A stretch of 64,000 nt of DNA. It comes from Balanoglossus misakiensis. Lineage: Eukaryota; Hemichordata. How positions within the stretch are numbered: position 1 is the stretch's first letter; each line of letters begins with the position of its first letter. The stretch lies in assembly GCA_040954595.2 (NCBI GenBank), contig CM082595.2:2232001-2296000 (forward strand), read 5' to 3'. Below are positions 62,036-64,000 of this stretch, in pieces. A program made the position numbers and the translations under genes. Below the pieces are notes generated by a model that was given only the letters and a program-made list of their open reading frames with translations, was not told the DNA's origin and searched no databases.

Positions 62036-63590
62036 TTAAACATTCTAGTCAGGTGTGCATGTCTTCTGCATGTTCCGGTGAACGAGACGTGACTGGAGGT
62101 CACATGATCTCCACCAATGTAACACAGAATTTTTCTGTCGGCGCGAACTAGTCCCAGCAGTCAGGGTTTTCTTGAAGAGTTAAACTGTACACGGAAAGGC
62201 CAGTGTTGGGAGCAATGACCTCAGGCTGAGAAGAACGTTTGCATGATATTTTCCTGTGTGTTCCAACATTTTTACTGGTGGCTTCCATATTTTTCTGCAC
62301 AGAAACAATAACTCTTATTTTAGAACCATATTCCAAGATTAGCAAAAATTTTATGACGATGGCCAGTCAAATGATGAAGGAACATTGCGGTCTTCTGCGT
62401 GTATGTACATGCACGTTCAGTGCGATTAATTTTTCTGTGTACATGCTAATATGAAATATGAATTGTAATTTCTTATGCACCATCGAAAATATTACCATAT
62501 GTGATATGCCAGTGGTGCACCATATTGGCTTGGTACCCAGATGCCTTTAGTGGTTGCAAGGTGAGCTCAAAACATCGTTGTCATGTGTTTAATAATTAGA
62601 ACAAATCGCTTGCAAGAAATCTTCTGACAAGAATTAATGAACGAGAGCTAAGAATATTTATGCAGGGAAGCTATCCCACACTTCAGTGTAAATTTGTTAA
62701 TTACGTGCAACATTTGAAATGACGATGGTGGGTAATTGACGATGCCAACTTAATTATTGGTTATTAAATTATCAAGCATTAATTATTCACTCATAAATTT
62801 TTAACGTTTACTTTTAGTTGCGTAAGCAGAGGAATTATCTAATGTCGAAAACTGTGAGAATATTCAAGTAAACCATGATCAGTTATAAGATTCCTGAGAA
62901 TAATATGAAGCGAGATATGCATTTAGGCTTGGTGTTTCCAGGGAAAATCCCTGACTGCAGAAATAGCACACAGTAAGTGAGAGAGGTTCGTGTTTTTCGG
63001 TGACTCACCCTCATAGTCGACCACAGCGTCTTTCAGTTCATTAAAATAAAGTAATAATTTATGAGATGAATTTAGATAGGGGTATTAATTTTGGGGACCA
63101 CATGACCGGCACCACATGCCTTGTCAGTGTCATGTTAATATTCTGGCGACAGATGCTGTCGTAAGGGATTTTCTGTCTGTTCAAATTGCAGCGTGGACTA
63201 TTAGCTTTGAATTCAGGTTTTTCGATATATCGCCCCAGCTGCTTGGTCGGCTGAGTTACAGAGATCTGAACTCTTGTAATGGTAATCGTTCTGTTGGTTT
63301 GGCGCTGTTTGTAAAACGTGTGTGCGTTTGTAATACTTCGCTCAGGTGAGTTCTATAGATAGCTTGAATCATCAGATGTTGAAATATGGTATTTTTAGGT
63401 CGATCAGAGATGATGCTGCCTTCCCTTTTTGACCGAGTCATCAATCAAACGATGACCCATATACACACAGCTGTACCAGCAGAAAATCGTTTGGCAAAAT
63501 GGTTGTTTGCTGGTGAACATTTCAGACTTCATGGGTTAAAACAAATGCATATTGCCATGCCATTTCAAAAAAATAGATAAATGAATTTAA

Positions 63591-63766
63591 AGGGACAAAG
63601 TCTCTCTCTCGAAGGACTTTTTTCATTAATTATGTACAAGTTGGATGGATGTTGTGTGTGGTTGAATGTTGATTCCTTATATATCCACATGTAGAATAAT
63701 ATAAACGCTGTCATGTATCAAACATATTTAATGGAAAAAGAGCAGCGAGAGAGAGACTTTGTCCCT
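63591..63766. mobile_element. MITE family 2, second copy with TTAA flanks
   Basis: AGGGACAAAGTCTCTCTCTC and GAGAGAGAGACTTTGTCCCT ends, TTAA at 63587-63590 and 63767-63770, and the shared core TATATCCACATGTAGAATAA. It is 8 bp longer than the 42141 copy, and its inner pairing is less complete. Confidence 0.85.
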
Positions 63767-63770
63767 TTAA

Positions 63771-64000
63771 GGTGGCAATTACTGTTTGTAGGGACTATAG
63801 ATAATGCTGGATCCATTGTTGGTTAAAACCCAGTATGCCACGCCATATGGGAACCCATCAATTGATAATTGTTTATTAATATGACCACATCATTGATCAG
63901 TACACAGGGTTATTTCTCTGTGGATTTTTGAGTGAAATTTTAGTAGTTTGTCAACTACTACCTAGCTCGATTAATCAAGTTATTGATAATTTCCTTAATT
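63771..64000. other. Window end, nothing recognised
   Basis: AT-rich sequence with no coding exon, repeat partner or RNA gene that I can support. Confidence 0.5.

Larger units (their letters stand above)
58305..63586. other. Stretch without a recognised gene
   Basis: A plus-strand frame at 60248-60622 (124 codons) lies here, but it contains an 18 bp tandem duplication and has no motif. Only the listed repeats are supported. Confidence 0.45.

Noticed and set aside
13318-64000. CRISPR arrays, rRNA genes, transposase or reverse-transcriptase frames
   Set aside because: Looked for and not seen; only non-autonomous elements and simple repeats are present.

Overview
This window looks like nuclear DNA of a marine invertebrate animal. 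It is gene-poor and AT-rich. The coding sequences are split by introns with GT-AG boundaries (one is GC-AG), there is no operon layout, and short inverted-repeat elements are scattered throughout. An animal-type UreF gene, an intronless core-2/I-type GlcNAc-transferase and a class A GPCR would fit an acorn worm, a lancelet or another invertebrate that kept urease. The species cannot be fixed from the sequence alone, and no DNA or tRNA marker settles it.

All confident genes lie in the first 13.3 kb. Positions 1-206 (minus) read as the open end of an exon from an unidentified gene that continues off the window. Positions 861-2453 (plus) hold six exons of UreF, the nickel-urease accessory protein. 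Its first exon is either missing or represented by a decayed-looking exon at about 472-518. A single-exon type II membrane glycosyltransferase of the GT14 family (GCNT/C2GnT type) lies tail-to-tail with it at 2778-4277 (minus). A two-exon rhodopsin-family GPCR follows on the minus strand (exon 1 at 13317-12816, exon 2 at 8076-7445), with a 4.7 kb intron.

From 13.3 kb to 64 kb I found no convincing protein-coding gene. This stretch has the texture of intergenic or long-intron DNA. It holds a candidate TATA promoter with a leader exon at 18.3-18.4 kb, a few weak candidate exons (19.05, 45.5, 52.3 and 58.3 kb), microsatellites, small tandem duplications, and several families of non-autonomous elements. 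Two families are flanked by TTAA (85 bp with CCCTTTCACC ends; about 170 bp with AGGGACAAAGTC ends), as expected for piggyBac-type mobilisation. A third older dispersed family of about 240 bp may also use TTAA. One 196 bp element has TA duplications and CTGTAAAACAC ends, which is Tc1/mariner style. No transposase or reverse transcriptase reading frame is visible.

The most interesting observations are the AGT duplication that puts a TAG stop in the likely UreF N-terminal exon, the GC-AG intron in UreF, the TTAA element families, and two hairpins: an imperfect pre-miRNA-like one at 19578-19650 and a perfect 23 bp one at 47198-47269.
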